Origin: Branchiostoma floridae
Taxonomy: Eukaryota > Chordata > Leptocardii > Amphioxiformes > Branchiostomatidae
Assembly: GCF_000003815.2 (NCBI RefSeq)
Contig: NC_049985.1
Coordinates: 19,067,480-19,131,479, forward strand
Reading direction: 5' to 3'
DNA: 64,000 bases
Within the stretch, counting starts at the first letter, position 1; each line of letters opens with the position of its first letter. Made by a program: the position numbers and the translations under genes. Positions 1 to 10,600 of the stretch are shown here, in pieces. The notes under the pieces are model-generated. The model had not been told where the DNA came from, did not search any database, and saw nothing but the letters and a program-made list of their open reading frames with translations.

Positions 1-130
1 AGTACGGCATACGTAGATGCATGATGTATACGAGATAAACGTACGATCCCTTAAAAACTTTCATGTGCGACAAATACATGTGTGCACATTAATATCTTAT
101 CATTTCCCTTCTGTCCACCGAACAAAAAGT

Positions 131-766
131 ATGCCTCACGTCTGCGAAATTTGTGATCGGGAATTTGATCGTGCGTTCAACCTCGAGCGTCATCTGGAAA
201 GAAAACACCGAGACAAGTCAGGTGTTGCCTCGGGAGAAGTCGTCGTTGATGCCGAGACGGGCTCTTACCGAGAGCGCGATGTTTTTGACGACTCCGACGT
301 GTCATCTGAACACGACACGGACACGGTTGGTTCCGAAGATGGGGATTCGACGGCGTCACAAGATGAAGAAAGCGTCTCAGACGCCGAATCTGTGATGGGC
401 TCCGAGCAGGGAGACTCCACATCAGAAACCGACAGCAACCAAAGTGGTTCCGAGAGTGATACAGGGACAGATGTGTCCTCCGGGACGGTATCATCTTATG
501 AAAGTGAACGTACCGGCTACGACAGCGGCTACCACAGCGGTGACGAGGAGGAGTGGACACTCTATCGAGACTGGTCCATCGCACTACCTCACCAGCCAGG
601 CGATGTTCCTCAACGTGTCATCAAACAGACGAGGCGCGCTGGCAAAAAGTTTTATCTGATAGAGTTCGCTGCGTTGCCTCGTTACAGTAATGAGATTGTA
701 CACAGCAAGAACTGGGTCCCAGAACAGACATTGATGAAAAAATATGGTTACCTCGTCCTGAAGTAA
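131..766 (+). CDS. C2H2 zinc-finger protein with acidic middle and chromodomain-like C-terminus (element A)
   Basis: From the ATG at 131 the protein has 211 residues. I prefer this start because the 38 codons before it include a pyrimidine-rich stretch (CATTTCCCTTCTG) that looks like intron or leader, and because the zinc finger begins at residue 4. Residues 5-26 form one C2H2 finger (C-x2-C-x12-H-x4-H). A long Asp/Glu/Ser/Thr-rich region follows (about 45-150), which looks like an acidic activation or histone-mimic segment. The last 55 residues (VIKQTRR...YLIEF...WVPEQTL) resemble a chromodomain, with the aromatic positions and the W-x-P-E motif. It lies upstream of the RNR2 remnant in the same orientation. 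A role in transcription or chromatin targeting is inference. The 767-1015 gap to the repeat array holds nothing I recognise. Confidence 0.6.
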   Translation: MPHVCEICDREFDRAFNLERHLERKHRDKSGVASGEVVVDAETGSYRERDVFDDSDVSSEHDTDTVGSEDGDSTASQDEESVSDAESVMGSEQGDSTSETDSNQSGSESDTGTDVSSGTVSSYESERTGYDSGYHSGDEEEWTLYRDWSIALPHQPGDVPQRVIKQTRRAGKKFYLIEFAALPRYSNEIVHSKNWVPEQTLMKKYGYLVLK

Positions 767-1015
767 TGTGAGGTCGCCATATCGCTTGCAGTACATTTTT
801 TCTTTCCTAATGTGATACTATTTCTGACATATAAGACGACATGTGCATTGTTTATGAATTCCTTAATACAATTTTGATCGCCGTCAAGTGATAGTAAAGT
901 GTTAAGAAACAGGATCACCGTACACAAGTGTCTTTTGTGTTGTGTTGATATATGCCTACATAACAGACACGTACAAGGCTACTCCAAAGCAATGATTTCC
1001 TGCATGTACAAATAG

Positions 1016-1900
1016 ATGGCATATGTTCGTACGTACATGACAAATATGCTTACCTATAACAAATATACTTACTCATTTACTCCGGAGCAGTTTTATTTTA
1101 CTCCGGAGCAGTTTTATTTTACTCCGGAGCAGTTTTATTTTACTCCGGAGCAGTTTTATTTTACTCCGGAGCAGTTTTATTATACTCCGGAGCAGTTTTA
1201 TCTTACTCCGGAGCAGTTTATTTTACTCCGGAGCAGTTTTATTTTACTCCGGAGCAACACGTATAGCTACTCCAAAGCAATGTTTCACTTCATGTACATA
1301 TAGATGGTATATGTTCGTACGTACATGATAAATATAGTTACTTACAACAAAAATACTTACTCATTTACTCCGGAGCAGTTTTATTTTACTCCGGAGCAGT
1401 TTTATTTTACTCCGGAGCAGTTTTATTTTACTCCGGAGCAGTTTTATTTTACTCCGGAGCAGTTTATTTTACTCCGGAGCAGTTTTATTTTACTCCGGAG
1501 CAACACGTATAGCTACTCCAAAGCAATGTTTCACTTCATGTACATATAGATGGTATATGTTCGTACGTACATGATAAATATAGTTACTTACAACAAAAAT
1601 ACTTACTCATTTACTCCGGAGCAGTTTATTTTATTCCGGAGCAACACGTATAGCTACTCCAAAGCAATGATTTCCTGCATGTACATATAGATGGCATATG
1701 TTCGTAGGTACATGACAAATATGCTTACCTATAACAAATATACTTACTCATTTACTCCGGAGCATACTCAGGAGCAGTTTTATTTTACTCCGGAGCAGTT
1801 TATTTTACTCCGGAGCAGTTTATTTTACTCCGGAGCAGTTTTTTTTACTCCGGAGCAACACGTATAGCTACTCCAAAGCAATGAGTTACTGCATGTACTC
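1016..1900 (+). repeat. Higher-order tandem array of 21-bp CTCCGGAG units
   Basis: A 21-bp unit (TTTTATTTTACTCCGGAGCA plus G) containing the perfect palindrome CTCCGGAG is repeated in blocks. Each block is followed by a spacer of about 100 bp (ACACGTATAGCTACTCCAAA... then ATGTTCGTACGTACATGA). At least four such higher-order units start near 1018, 1306, 1550 and 1690, with different numbers of 21-bp units. The array runs directly into the RNR2 remnant and has replaced its first 126 codons. A single diverged spacer unit is found at the equivalent place upstream of RNR2 in the other element (26235-26312), so the array expanded from a promoter-proximal sequence. Open frames reading FTPEQFY repeats are a by-product of the 21-bp period. 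Confidence 0.9.
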
Positions 1901-2557
1901 CATTCTGAAATGTACAGTCTCTTAATCGACACCTACGTGAAGGATCCGCATGAGAGAGAGCATCTGTTCAGTGCCATTGAGACCATACCTTGTGTAAAGA
2001 AGAAGGCTGACTGGGCCCTAAAGTGGACCGGAGACGAGAAAAGCACTTTTGGGGATCGTGTGGTTGCCTTTGCCGCTGTGGAAGGGATATTTTTCTCCGG
2101 GGCCTTCGCAGCAATATTCTGGTTGAGGAAAAGAGGACTCATGCCGGGGCTAACTTTCTCTAATGAGCTGATCAGTAGAGACGAGGGTCTGCACACCGAC
2201 TTTGCCTGTCTTATGGTCAGCTATCTGATCAATAAGCCTAGTCAAGAGCGCATTCACCAGATTATCGACGATGCTGTTAAGATTGAGCAAGAGTTCCTGA
2301 CGGAAGCTCTTCCTGTGAAGCTGATTGGGATGAATCAAGACCTGATGAAACAGTACATCGAGTTTGTCGCAGATAGGCTGCTGGGCGAACTCATGTGCAG
2401 TAAGCTTTACAACAGCGAGAACCCCTTTGACTTCATGGAGAACATTTCTCTGGAGGGAAAGACCAACTTCTTTGAGAAAAAGGTGGGAGAGTATCAGAAG
2501 ATGGGGGTGATGTCCTCCTCTGAACAACGGAAGTTCACGTTGGATGCTGTCTTTTGA
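1901..2557 (+). pseudogene. 5'-truncated ribonucleotide reductase small subunit (RNR2), element A
   Basis: The frame from 1901 (His-Ser-Glu-Met-Tyr) corresponds to residues 127-344 of the intact copy at 24931-25965, without a single indel. It keeps the radical tyrosine region, the second-half iron ligands (E-G-I-F-F, E-G-L-H) and most of the C-terminal R1-binding tail, but the tail ends DAVF where the intact copy has DADF. The first 126 residues, including the first iron ligands Asp93 and Glu124, are absent and replaced by the repeat array. It cannot make an active R2 by itself. AATAAA follows at about 2567. The open frame suggests recent truncation or relaxed but brief decay. Confidence 0.85.
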
Positions 2558-2629
2558 AAGTACAGAATAAAAGAACGGTAAAAAATCAAACGGTCATTGT
2601 CATCTTTATTTTATACGATAGTGACTTAG

Positions 2630-2941
2630 AACCAGGCCAAATAAGGGCATGTCATTCACGATTGGAGAGGGGGAGGTTCATTTGGGGTGGGCTGGGGTTG
2701 TCATAGTTACCTTGCTCCGCCTGAATATATGATATCTGACCCTGACCTGCTCCTGAATAAATCATATGTGATCTCTGACCTGCGCCTGAATACATCATAT
2801 CTGACCTCTGACCTGCGCCTGAATATATCATATCTGACCTCTGACCTGCGCCTGAATACATTATATCAGCAGGCGATGACCTTTGACCTGCGCCTGCTTG
2901 CGCCTGAATAATGGGACTCAGCGTGTCGCTACTATACTACT
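2630..2941 (-). repeat. Terminal repeat of element A
   Basis: This sequence is inversely homologous to 24548-24860 and directly homologous to 35365-35664. It includes the outer TCAGCGTGTCGCTACTATAC terminus, a 33-bp-period minisatellite and a C-rich AACCTCCCCCTCCCC block (seen here on the opposite strand) next to the gene-bearing side. Confidence 0.85.
2769..2889 (-). promoter_or_regulatory. DR1 nuclear-receptor element array, element A terminus
   Basis: On the minus strand four direct repeats of AGGTCA-type half-sites with one-base spacing are visible at 2769-2781 (one half-site AGATCA), 2802-2814, 2835-2847 and 2877-2889. The last reads AGGTCAAAGGTCA, the textbook DR1 consensus bound by RXR heterodimers, HNF4 and COUP-TF. 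Spacing is 33, 33 and 42 bp. Function as an enhancer is inference. Confidence 0.6.
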
Positions 2942-3911
2942 GACACAACATGAACTTACCGACCACTTAAACTCCATAGACCCCACGGGTAGTATCAAGT
3001 TCACCCATGAGAAAGAAGATCAGGGCACTCTACCCTTTCTGGACACCTTACTAGTGAGGAGAGAAGACGGCACGGTGAAACTTTTGGTCTACAGAAAAAA
3101 GACCCACACAGACCAGTATCTAGATTTCAATTCCCATCATCCGCTCCACCAGAAACTAGGAGTAATCAGAACGCTGATGGACAGGAGCAAAACAGTGGTC
3201 ACAGAGGAAACAGACAGACAACAAGAGGTCAAACACATCAAACAAGCCCTGTCACTCTGTGGTTACCCAGACTGGACTTTCAAAAGAGTGCAACATCAGT
3301 CCAACAAACCTAAACCCAAGAAAGAAAAGAAGAAAGAAGAACAGAAGTCTAAGGGCATGATCATCATACCTTATGTCAAAGGCATTACAGAGACACTTGA
3401 AAGGATCTTCAGAAAACATGCCATTGCCACGGCAGTTAAGCCCAAGACCACGCTCAGAAACTTGTTGGTGCATCCCAAGGACAGACTGGAAGACTCCTCT
3501 AAAACAGACTGTGTCTACAAGATTCCGTGCAAAAGTTGTGACAAGGTGTACATTGGAGAGACGGGCAGGACTTTCAACACCAGACTTGAAGAACACAAAA
3601 AGGAGGCACAAAACATCAAAGGCAGTGCATACACAGGATCTCAGAAGAAGGCAGCAGAACAAACAGAGAACAAATCGGCAGTCACAGACCATATTCATAG
3701 AAACAATTGCGTAATAGACTGGGAGGGGGCAAGAGTCATTGACAGAGAGGAAAACAGAAGAACTCGATGGATTAAAGAAGCAGTTCGGATCAGAAAATCA
3801 GTGCCAGTCATGAACAGAGACGAGGGGGGATACAAGCTGAGCCACGTCTGGGATGGCATTCTTGCTGCTGCAACGCCACCTACATCGGCTATAAGTAGCA
3901 GCAAGAAGTAG
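2942..3911 (+). mobile_element. Penelope-like element, C-terminal RT and GIY-YIG endonuclease (5' part outside the window)
   Basis: The open frame continues without stops from the end of element A to the TAG at 3909-3911, about 320 residues. The first part (TGSIKFTHE...LPFLDT...VYRKKTHTDQYLDF) is the C-terminal part of a Penelope-type reverse transcriptase. Then comes a basic Lys/Glu linker and a GIY-YIG nuclease: C-x5-C-x2-C followed by KVYIGETGR and the downstream R-x3-H, typical of Penelope endonucleases. The 5' part of the RT should lie to the left of the window beyond element A. The frame itself looks undamaged apart from that insertion. Confidence 0.85.
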
Positions 3912-3918
3912 TTCCCGT

Positions 3919-3968
3919 CATTCCACCCTGATGATGGTGTCTGACAGACACCGAAACGTCGGAAGTAA
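3919..3968 (+). ncRNA. Candidate hammerhead ribozyme of the Penelope element
   Basis: Just after the Penelope stop codon the sequence has CTGATGA (3928-3934), a six-base-pair hairpin GGTGTC / GACACC with loop TGACA (3936-3952), then GAAAC (3953-3957) and GTC (3958-3960). This is the order of a minimal type I hammerhead: the CUGAUGA core, stem II, the GAAAC core and a GUC cleavage triplet. Penelope-like elements are known to carry hammerhead motifs. Stem III here is only the palindromic ACGT, so activity might need dimerisation; stem I is weak. In vitro activity is untested. Confidence 0.65.
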
Positions 3969-4315
3969 GTTATTTTCTGGTTGTGCTAAAAGAACCTTAC
4001 TATATGAAAAGGTAGAAAGATCGATTGATTGACTAATTGATATTTCACCTGTTTAGGATGGGAAGAATGCAGTGGATGTCGCAAGAAACCGGGGGACGAA
4101 AAAGTTTTTGAAGGTATTCTAATTGCTGTCTTTGATCTATTATGAAACCAGCAAGACCACAATTCAGTAAAATTAACGATAAACGATATTATCATGCGAT
4201 ATACATAGTCTAGATGAGGGCCTTATGCTAGCATTAATTGTGTTGGAGTCATGGGGATATCAGGTTAATAATATGCAGTCTTTATATAATATCATGCCTC
4301 CTCGTATCTGCCAGT
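3969..4315. other. Non-coding, Penelope 3' flank
   Basis: The first 30-60 bases are probably the end of the Penelope element. The rest is AT-rich with no reading frame or structure that I can assign. Confidence 0.5.
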
Positions 4316-4540
4316 GTGATCGCGTGGCGCGGCGCAATCGACAGCGCGTTGGTCTCAGGCCCAAGAGGTCCTAAATTCGAATCCGACTGCCGTGTCACCG
4401 ATCTTGTGCCCTTGGTAAAGGCACTTTACACAACTTTACTCACTTAAATCAGGTGTAAATGAGTACCTAGCTGCGGCTAGTTGCACTGACAGGCCTTTGT
4501 GGCAGGGACAGGCCATAGGGGTAGGTTCGGACATGACGCA
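4316..4540 (+). repeat. tRNA-derived SINE, copy 1
   Basis: The head resembles a tRNA with a box A (GTGGCGC..GCAATCGACAGCGC) and a box B (ATTCGAATCC), and is followed by a tRNA-unrelated tail (CTTGTGCCCTTGG..AAGGCACTTTACAC). The same head and tail occur at 21833-22000. The acceptor stem is not preserved, so this is a SINE and not a tRNA gene. From the end of the SINE to 5371 I see only unassigned AT-rich DNA. Confidence 0.75.
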
Positions 4541-5371
4541 TCCGCCATGACACACGAGTCAGGGGTAGGAGGAACCCTTGCATCCTTCGTCGGAAGTCCT
4601 CATAGGAAACGGAAACTTAGAATAACAAAACCTACATCTGCCGGTGCCGTATTACACGTTGCAAACAGTTGTCCATGTAGGACTTAGTGCGCCAGTGGAC
4701 GAGAGGTTGGAGAAGGAAGTGCACACGCACCCTCCTTCACATTAAAAATCCAAGTGCAGGCCAGGCAGACGGGTCGCCTATTAAACGCACCCTGTCTGCC
4801 TACCATTGTCTTCCGTGACAGACGGATGCCAAAAACCAAAATGTATCTGCATCCAGTGCCCCTTTAGCTAACATTTATTTATTATAATGCAATAGACACC
4901 CATCCGTGAGATCACAGTAAAGTTCGGCAGATTACAGCGACATTGCTCTATTGCGAAAAGAGTTCTATTCAATTTGTCAATGTATCCCACCTAGCAAAAT
5001 AAGTAGAAATCGAAAATGTACCCTGTTTAAATGTACGCCTACCCTGTTTTGAAAGAAAACATAAATAAATGAATAAATACGTACATGAATTTTTTTTCTC
5101 TTATCCTGCAGAAGTCTGCTGGGGTGAAAGAGCGCTGTAGCCTGTCGTGAAATGGGAGTCTTCGGTAAACTTTATAAAATATGCCATACTCTTTGTTAAG
5201 TGTATAGCAATAATCTGATACCTTTAGCTTATTCAAGCTTAATCACCTTTAAAATGTATACATGTAATGGATTTCAAGTCAGTATATAGCATTATATTCA
5301 TACGTTTTAAACAGATGGGATAATCTCTACAAAAGAGACTCGAAAGATAATGCTGGTACAAAACATTAGAT

Positions 5372-5400
5372 GAGCAAGAGTTATGACATAACTCTTGCTC
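5372..5400. repeat. Perfect 13-bp hairpin
   Basis: GAGCAAGAGTTAT and its exact reverse complement are separated by only three bases (GAC). No element boundary is evident around it. Confidence 0.8.
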
Positions 5401-5684
5401 TGCACTTAAAAAAACAGACATGTTTGTTCAAAAGTCACCAAGTCGTTAGTTTTTGCAGCTGCAGCAGATAAAGCTTTAGAATTCAAACGTCTTGAATACA
5501 GTGTCAACGCTGTTGCCTATTCCTCTTCCTTTGGAAGTGACCGCTATCAACCAGCTAATAATTCTCTCACTTGTAAATGAAAAGGGTGAGGTCACCAGCC
5601 CAGGTCTATGTTTCAGATGAGTTCGAAGGCCATTGACACAAAAATATCAATGGTGGTGCCTTTAACAGTCACTTTAGTTAACAA

Positions 5685-6245
5685 GTTCCAGCCTCTGACT
5701 GTACGTGGTATAGGAAGTAAGACTTGCGGTATAGTGTCCCACCGTTGGGTTGTACAAACTGCTGGTCGTGAGAGCGTCTCGCTCGGGGTGGGGCGGGCCG
5801 TAGTTTGCCCTTGAAGCTATCTGTGGAGACCATATTATGCAGTTTTTCTTCTAGCATGGAGACTCGGTCACTTTAGATGCTCTTTAGATGTCTTGGTGCG
5901 TGGGTAGTGCCTCATCACAAAGCGTGCTGCTTCGCTCTAAACCGCTTCAAGTCTATAGACTTCTAGTTGTGTGTGAGGATCCCATACAGTTGCTGCGTAT
6001 TAGAGTTTGGGTCGTACGCACGCTTTGTATGCCATTTCTTTGATGCGCCTGGAACTGATCTTTCGATTTTGCCTCAAGAAGCCAAAGGTCTTATTGGCTT
6101 TATTGCACAAGTTGTTAATTGTGCTCTTTCCAAGTAAGGTCTTTTATAATAGTGACACCTAGGTACTTCACGCAACTGTTGCTAAAGCGTATCCATGAAG
6201 TTGGTAGTCATGCTGGATGACAGCCCTATTCCGCGTCACACGTAG
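5685..6245 (-). pseudogene. Decayed non-LTR (LINE) reverse transcriptase C-terminal fragment
   Basis: On the minus strand, interrupted frames read VKYLGVTI, KTFGFLRQNRKISSRRIKE, MAYKACVRPKL and YAATVWDPHTQLE. These are the conserved block after the RT palm in Jockey/L2/CR1-type LINEs (the VKYLGV..W..H and RPxLEYAxxVWDPH motifs). Stops and frameshifts break it throughout. It is an old, 5'-truncated insertion. Confidence 0.7.
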
Positions 6246-7623
6246 CTGACATTTATGATCTATGTCATACGTAAGTATGTCATACTCTTTAGTTGAAAAT
6301 AGTTTGTTGTGACGATAATAAGATCAATCAATTAAGTATAATTGTTTACATTTGGATACTTCTTACTTTGTTATTCTAGATGTCATCCATTTTAGTTTTT
6401 TGTAGTTTTTACTTTGATTTGTATTTTTTCGTGTGTGTTGTGTAAGTTTGGAATGTTTTGTTATGTTATGTTTCAAATCATACATTTTCAACATGGATCA
6501 TATTAAGCACGTAGCCAAAATGTATGATGACAATGTAGACAGTAAATTTCCCTACCATTTCTTTACATGGTTAGGTCGCTTAACAGTATGGTGTCATGGC
6601 GTCCGGAAGAAAGGGGAACTGTAAAAAATAGATACTATGTCATAGAATGTGCTACGTATATGGATAGATATTACATGAGATATTTTCCAGCTACTTTGCA
6701 TCCAATCTATCAGTATCAAGTAACTTCAAATTATTAGATATGATTGTAATTGTTTTTACAAAGCTACCTGTCAATATGAATAAAAACGCGCCAAATATTT
6801 TTTTTTGCACACAAGTCATGTTTATTATTAATATTAGGTATAAGATTACACTGCCAAACATTTTCTCCAAATATAAAAAAAAGTTATGCAACATTGTCAT
6901 TGACACGTGCTAAATACAATTAAGACCATCAGGTTTTTTGACGACTTAACCTTTCAAGCAACTGAAACCATAACCTATTATTCACATGGTTTTTCAAAAG
7001 CTTAATTCCTAACAGAAAATGAATATCCGCATTTATCTGCCTATAACAATAGAAATAAGCCATACTTGGGACAAACAACAGCTGATATCGTAAATAAATG
7101 AGCCAAAAGAGATGAGTCAGTAAGATTCACATATAACTTACTTGATTACATGAAGAAAATCATTCAGGTACCCCCAACTGGTGCATAGTCAAAAGAAAAA
7201 AAAATTGGCTTCATTAAAAAATCTACGTAATCAGGAACGATAAAAAAATGACTGAACACACAGAAAAGCATATACCAAACATCTTCTAATCTGACTTTGA
7301 AAGCCTTAGCTCAAGGATTGAAAAATATTTTTTTGGAGCTATGTAACGATTCACATTATGGCCTCAATTCATGTTAAAGTGGAGCAAACTTGATAAGCGC
7401 TAGGATGTCATCCTTACAATCAAGTCAAGTGTCCTTCCAATACCTTGCCCGACAACCCGTGAATAACAACCTACTGCCCTTACGGCCTGAAAAGACCATT
7501 GGGCTACCTCTATTTTCTGCCTGATCCCGGTGTATGTGCCACTGATAAAATTTCCAACTTGAGTACAGTGCTACATTTTTCTCTTCTGTCTTAAAGCAAA
7601 ATTAAAAAAAAGTCACAGTTAGC
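6246..7623. other. AT-rich intergenic DNA 3' of the LRR gene
   Basis: I see no gene, RNA or structured repeat here. Short open frames lack any recognisable similarity. The segment should include the 3' untranslated region of the minus-strand LRR gene near 7300-7623. Confidence 0.5.
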
Positions 7624-10600
7624 TCAAACAAAAGTGTCGGCTATAGGAGCGGAGCTTGTCCTGGGAAGGAAATACGGTTGGATCTCATCTTGCATCTTCT
7701 TCGGCTCTTCGTCATCATCGGAGATGAGCTGGTCCTTGTCCGTCGGGGAGGTGCCGATCTCAGACTCCACCATGCTGTCGCGCACGGAACTGCAGCCAGA
7801 CGGCCGAGGCGTGTCGGCCGGGTCACAGTTCACGGGGTCACAGGTCACGTTGTAGCTTCCATGGGAACAGGTGTCGCTACCTGAAAAGAAGTTTAGGAGT
7901 GACTCATTATATAATTTATAGTAACTAGAAACAAAAGGGCCGATCCCTCTCCTTTCACAACTGATGACCCCTAAAAACCTGTCTACCTTCCACCACCCCA
8001 CCCCCCACCGCCAAAATCTGGTGTCGGTTTTGCACCTAGGTAGGTTGATGAATGTCCTCTGTAATTCACAACGTGCAGCAAGGAACGTCTTTAATTGAAC
8101 CAATTAACCGTTATTTGATCCCATGTCTGCAAGCCAAATCATTTGGCCATTGACGGTCATTGAACTGTACTGTGCCGTGTCAAAAAAAATCGACGACCAC
8201 GGTGGGACTCGAACCCACAACCTCCGAATAACTGAGCCCACTAGAAGTCCGGTGCGCTAGTCCATTGCGCCACGTGGCCGACTATGTTGCTCATATGACG
8301 CATGAGCGTACTTCTCCCATCACATTTAGTTCCAGTGCTGTAACATACGTTACTTTTACTGTATCTACTTCCATCTACTAGTGTTAGTATTGGTATTTAT
8401 AAATGCTAATACTAATTAACTGTAATGCTGCTGTTGATGACACTACAGCACTACTTCTACCGTTTCTACGTCTAGCAATTCAACTGCTATTATACACAAT
8501 TAATACAAAAAGGACTACTACTATTAGTAGTGCGACTAATAGTACTGCATTACATTACTACACCCACAACTACTACTACCTCTACTTCTACTTCCACTAC
8601 TACTGAATGTACTGCATCTAGCAGAGACAGTTTTTGCACTACACTATATACTATGGCTGTTGCTGCTTCCGCTACTTCTACTACGATGACTGCTGCGGCA
8701 ACAGGGCCCTTACTACAGCTGCTATTACCTGTCTACCTAGTCATCCTTTGCCGTTACTGTTACTTTCTAGATAAATTTGACCCAGCAGGTGACTTATTAA
8801 ACACGGTTCCAGTACCTGCGGACGACACTGTATCCTCAAACTTGCGTCTCCTAAACTGGTTCTGCCGTCGGCGGATCCAGAAGATTCCGATGACAGTGCA
8901 GCCAGTAAAGACGACCATGGCCACCGCCACCCCGATCAGGATCGGCGCCAGGTCGCTGCCCCCTCCGCCGCGCGTCGCCGCCGGTTGGCTCGGCTGCGCG
9001 GGACGTGTGGCGTCCTCCACGCACTGGCTGCGCTGGATGTGCGAACAACGCAGTCCGTACAGGGATACCTTCATGACGGAACGAATGAAGGAAAGATTAG
9101 AAGGATAATAAAATGAATTGATAAAGGAGGAAATGGATTAATAAGTGAATGTACAGCTGATAAAAGTATATGAGTGAATAAATGAATGAATGAATGAATG
9201 AATGGATAGAACGAGCTTATAAACCGTTGCGTGCTGTGGTTACGTAGAGTAAAACACAAAAGCTATTTTTTTTTGTTATAATTAACAGAGGCGGTGTGCG
9301 GTATCGACTTCCTGGCACCCTTGGCCTATTGCTTACGTCGCGTCCATAAGGTTGTCGGCCAATTTTAGAAAGACCGCAAAAGGACAATAAAATCCCCGAT
9401 AGGCTCATTTCCTGGTTGAAAGGTTTGATTTTGCATATGTAGCATAGACGCGGTTCATACATGTAATAGCCTGGTATCCAGCCGTATTATTATTATAGCT
9501 CCCGAGTCACTTCTGTACTACAGAAGGACAGAAGAGACCCAGGGGCTTTAATACGTCTGGATACCAGGCTATATATGCATTCATTTAACTTTAAATGTCG
9601 TACATGAAATGTCATAAAATATCTATTACATTCGAGGCATAATGTAAATGCATTTAAGTTCGCGGGGATTTACTTTCGCAGTAGGGGGAAATGGAGTGTT
9701 CGTGGTGGTTTTCAGTTCGCGGTAGTCTGAAGTCTCATACTATAATAAAAAAAAAATGTAAAAAAATGTAAAACCACCGCGAACATTTCTGCATTTAGTA
9801 CCAACCTCCACGCAGAAGATGTACATTGTGTCCGGCTTTAGCGTGGTCATCACGAACTGACTGACATCCGGCTTCACGTCCAGCGACCGCCACTTGTATC
9901 TGGGACCGAACGGCTTGTACTGAATATGGAACCTGAAAACATGAGGCTCGTAGCTATGTACTTGTATGTCAGGTTGATCGAGTTATCACATCCAAATAAA
10001 TGTACATTTATTAGATGCAAGTTTATCCCTAGTTCCCAGCTCTCTACTTGTACCTTATGTAAAACGTGCGTAGAAATCAAGCACTAAGTGTTAATCAATA
10101 AGTGTCATTCCAGATACGGCGGCCATCTTGGAATTCCCGAGGCCATTGCACCAAAATGAGGCTAGTCTGTCCCCTTTGTATTATGCTCAAGTATAGGTAG
10201 GCCATATTCAGTGGTAGTTTTGTCACTACAACTTGAAATACTGCAGAATATGTGCCTGTCATGTGCCTGACGGTCAGGTCAGAGGTCACTGGGAGATCAC
10301 TTCGAAGCTCATGCAGCATCTCTGTCCCGAAAGCAAGGACCTCCAGACTGCGCAACTCATTCCTACACTATACAATCAGACTGTACAACAAATCACTGAC
10401 TGATGCCTAAGTCTTTTTTATTTGTCTTTGTACTGTGTATTTCAAGCGTACTTGTGTCTATTTGTTGTAAGAATTTACTAACATTGTAAAATCAACGGCA
10501 TTCAGAGCTGCTTCTGCTAAGAATGAACTCTGTAATGTTGATTTTAATGAATAAAGAAGAAAGAAGAAGAAGAAGAGAAAATATTGATTTGGACATTTGA

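Larger units (their letters stand above)
1..2941 (+). mobile_element. Element A: right end of a Polinton/adintovirus-like element
   Basis: Only the right part of this element is in the window. Reading inward from its right terminus at 2941 it holds a terminal repeat (2630-2941), an RNR2 remnant (1901-2557), a CTCCGGAG repeat array (1016-1900) and a C2H2 gene (131-766). The terminus GCGTGTCGCTACTATACTAC matches both ends of the 24548-35664 element, and the order terminal repeat then RNR2 matches that element's left end in inverse orientation. To the right, a Penelope-like reverse transcriptase frame resumes immediately, so the element interrupts that gene. The adjacent GACACA would be the 6-bp target duplication, which needs the missing left flank to confirm. 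The family assignment rests on homology to the better-preserved copy. Confidence 0.7.

Noticed and set aside
17-130. 38-codon upstream extension of the C2H2 gene
   Set aside because: It has a splice-acceptor-like pyrimidine tract and no finger similarity; the finger starts four residues after the ATG at 131.
1016-1549. Open frames encoding tandem FTPEQFY repeats
   Set aside because: The repeat unit is 21 bp, so a seven-residue periodic frame arises automatically; units of 20 bp shift the frame and there is no independent coding evidence.
4316-4400. tRNA-like sequence with boxes A and B
   Set aside because: The acceptor stem does not pair and the sequence is fused to a conserved SINE tail that recurs at 21833; it is a SINE head.
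8530-9108. 192-codon plus-strand frame
   Set aside because: It overlaps LRR exon 9 in antisense and a trinucleotide repeat; a shadow frame.
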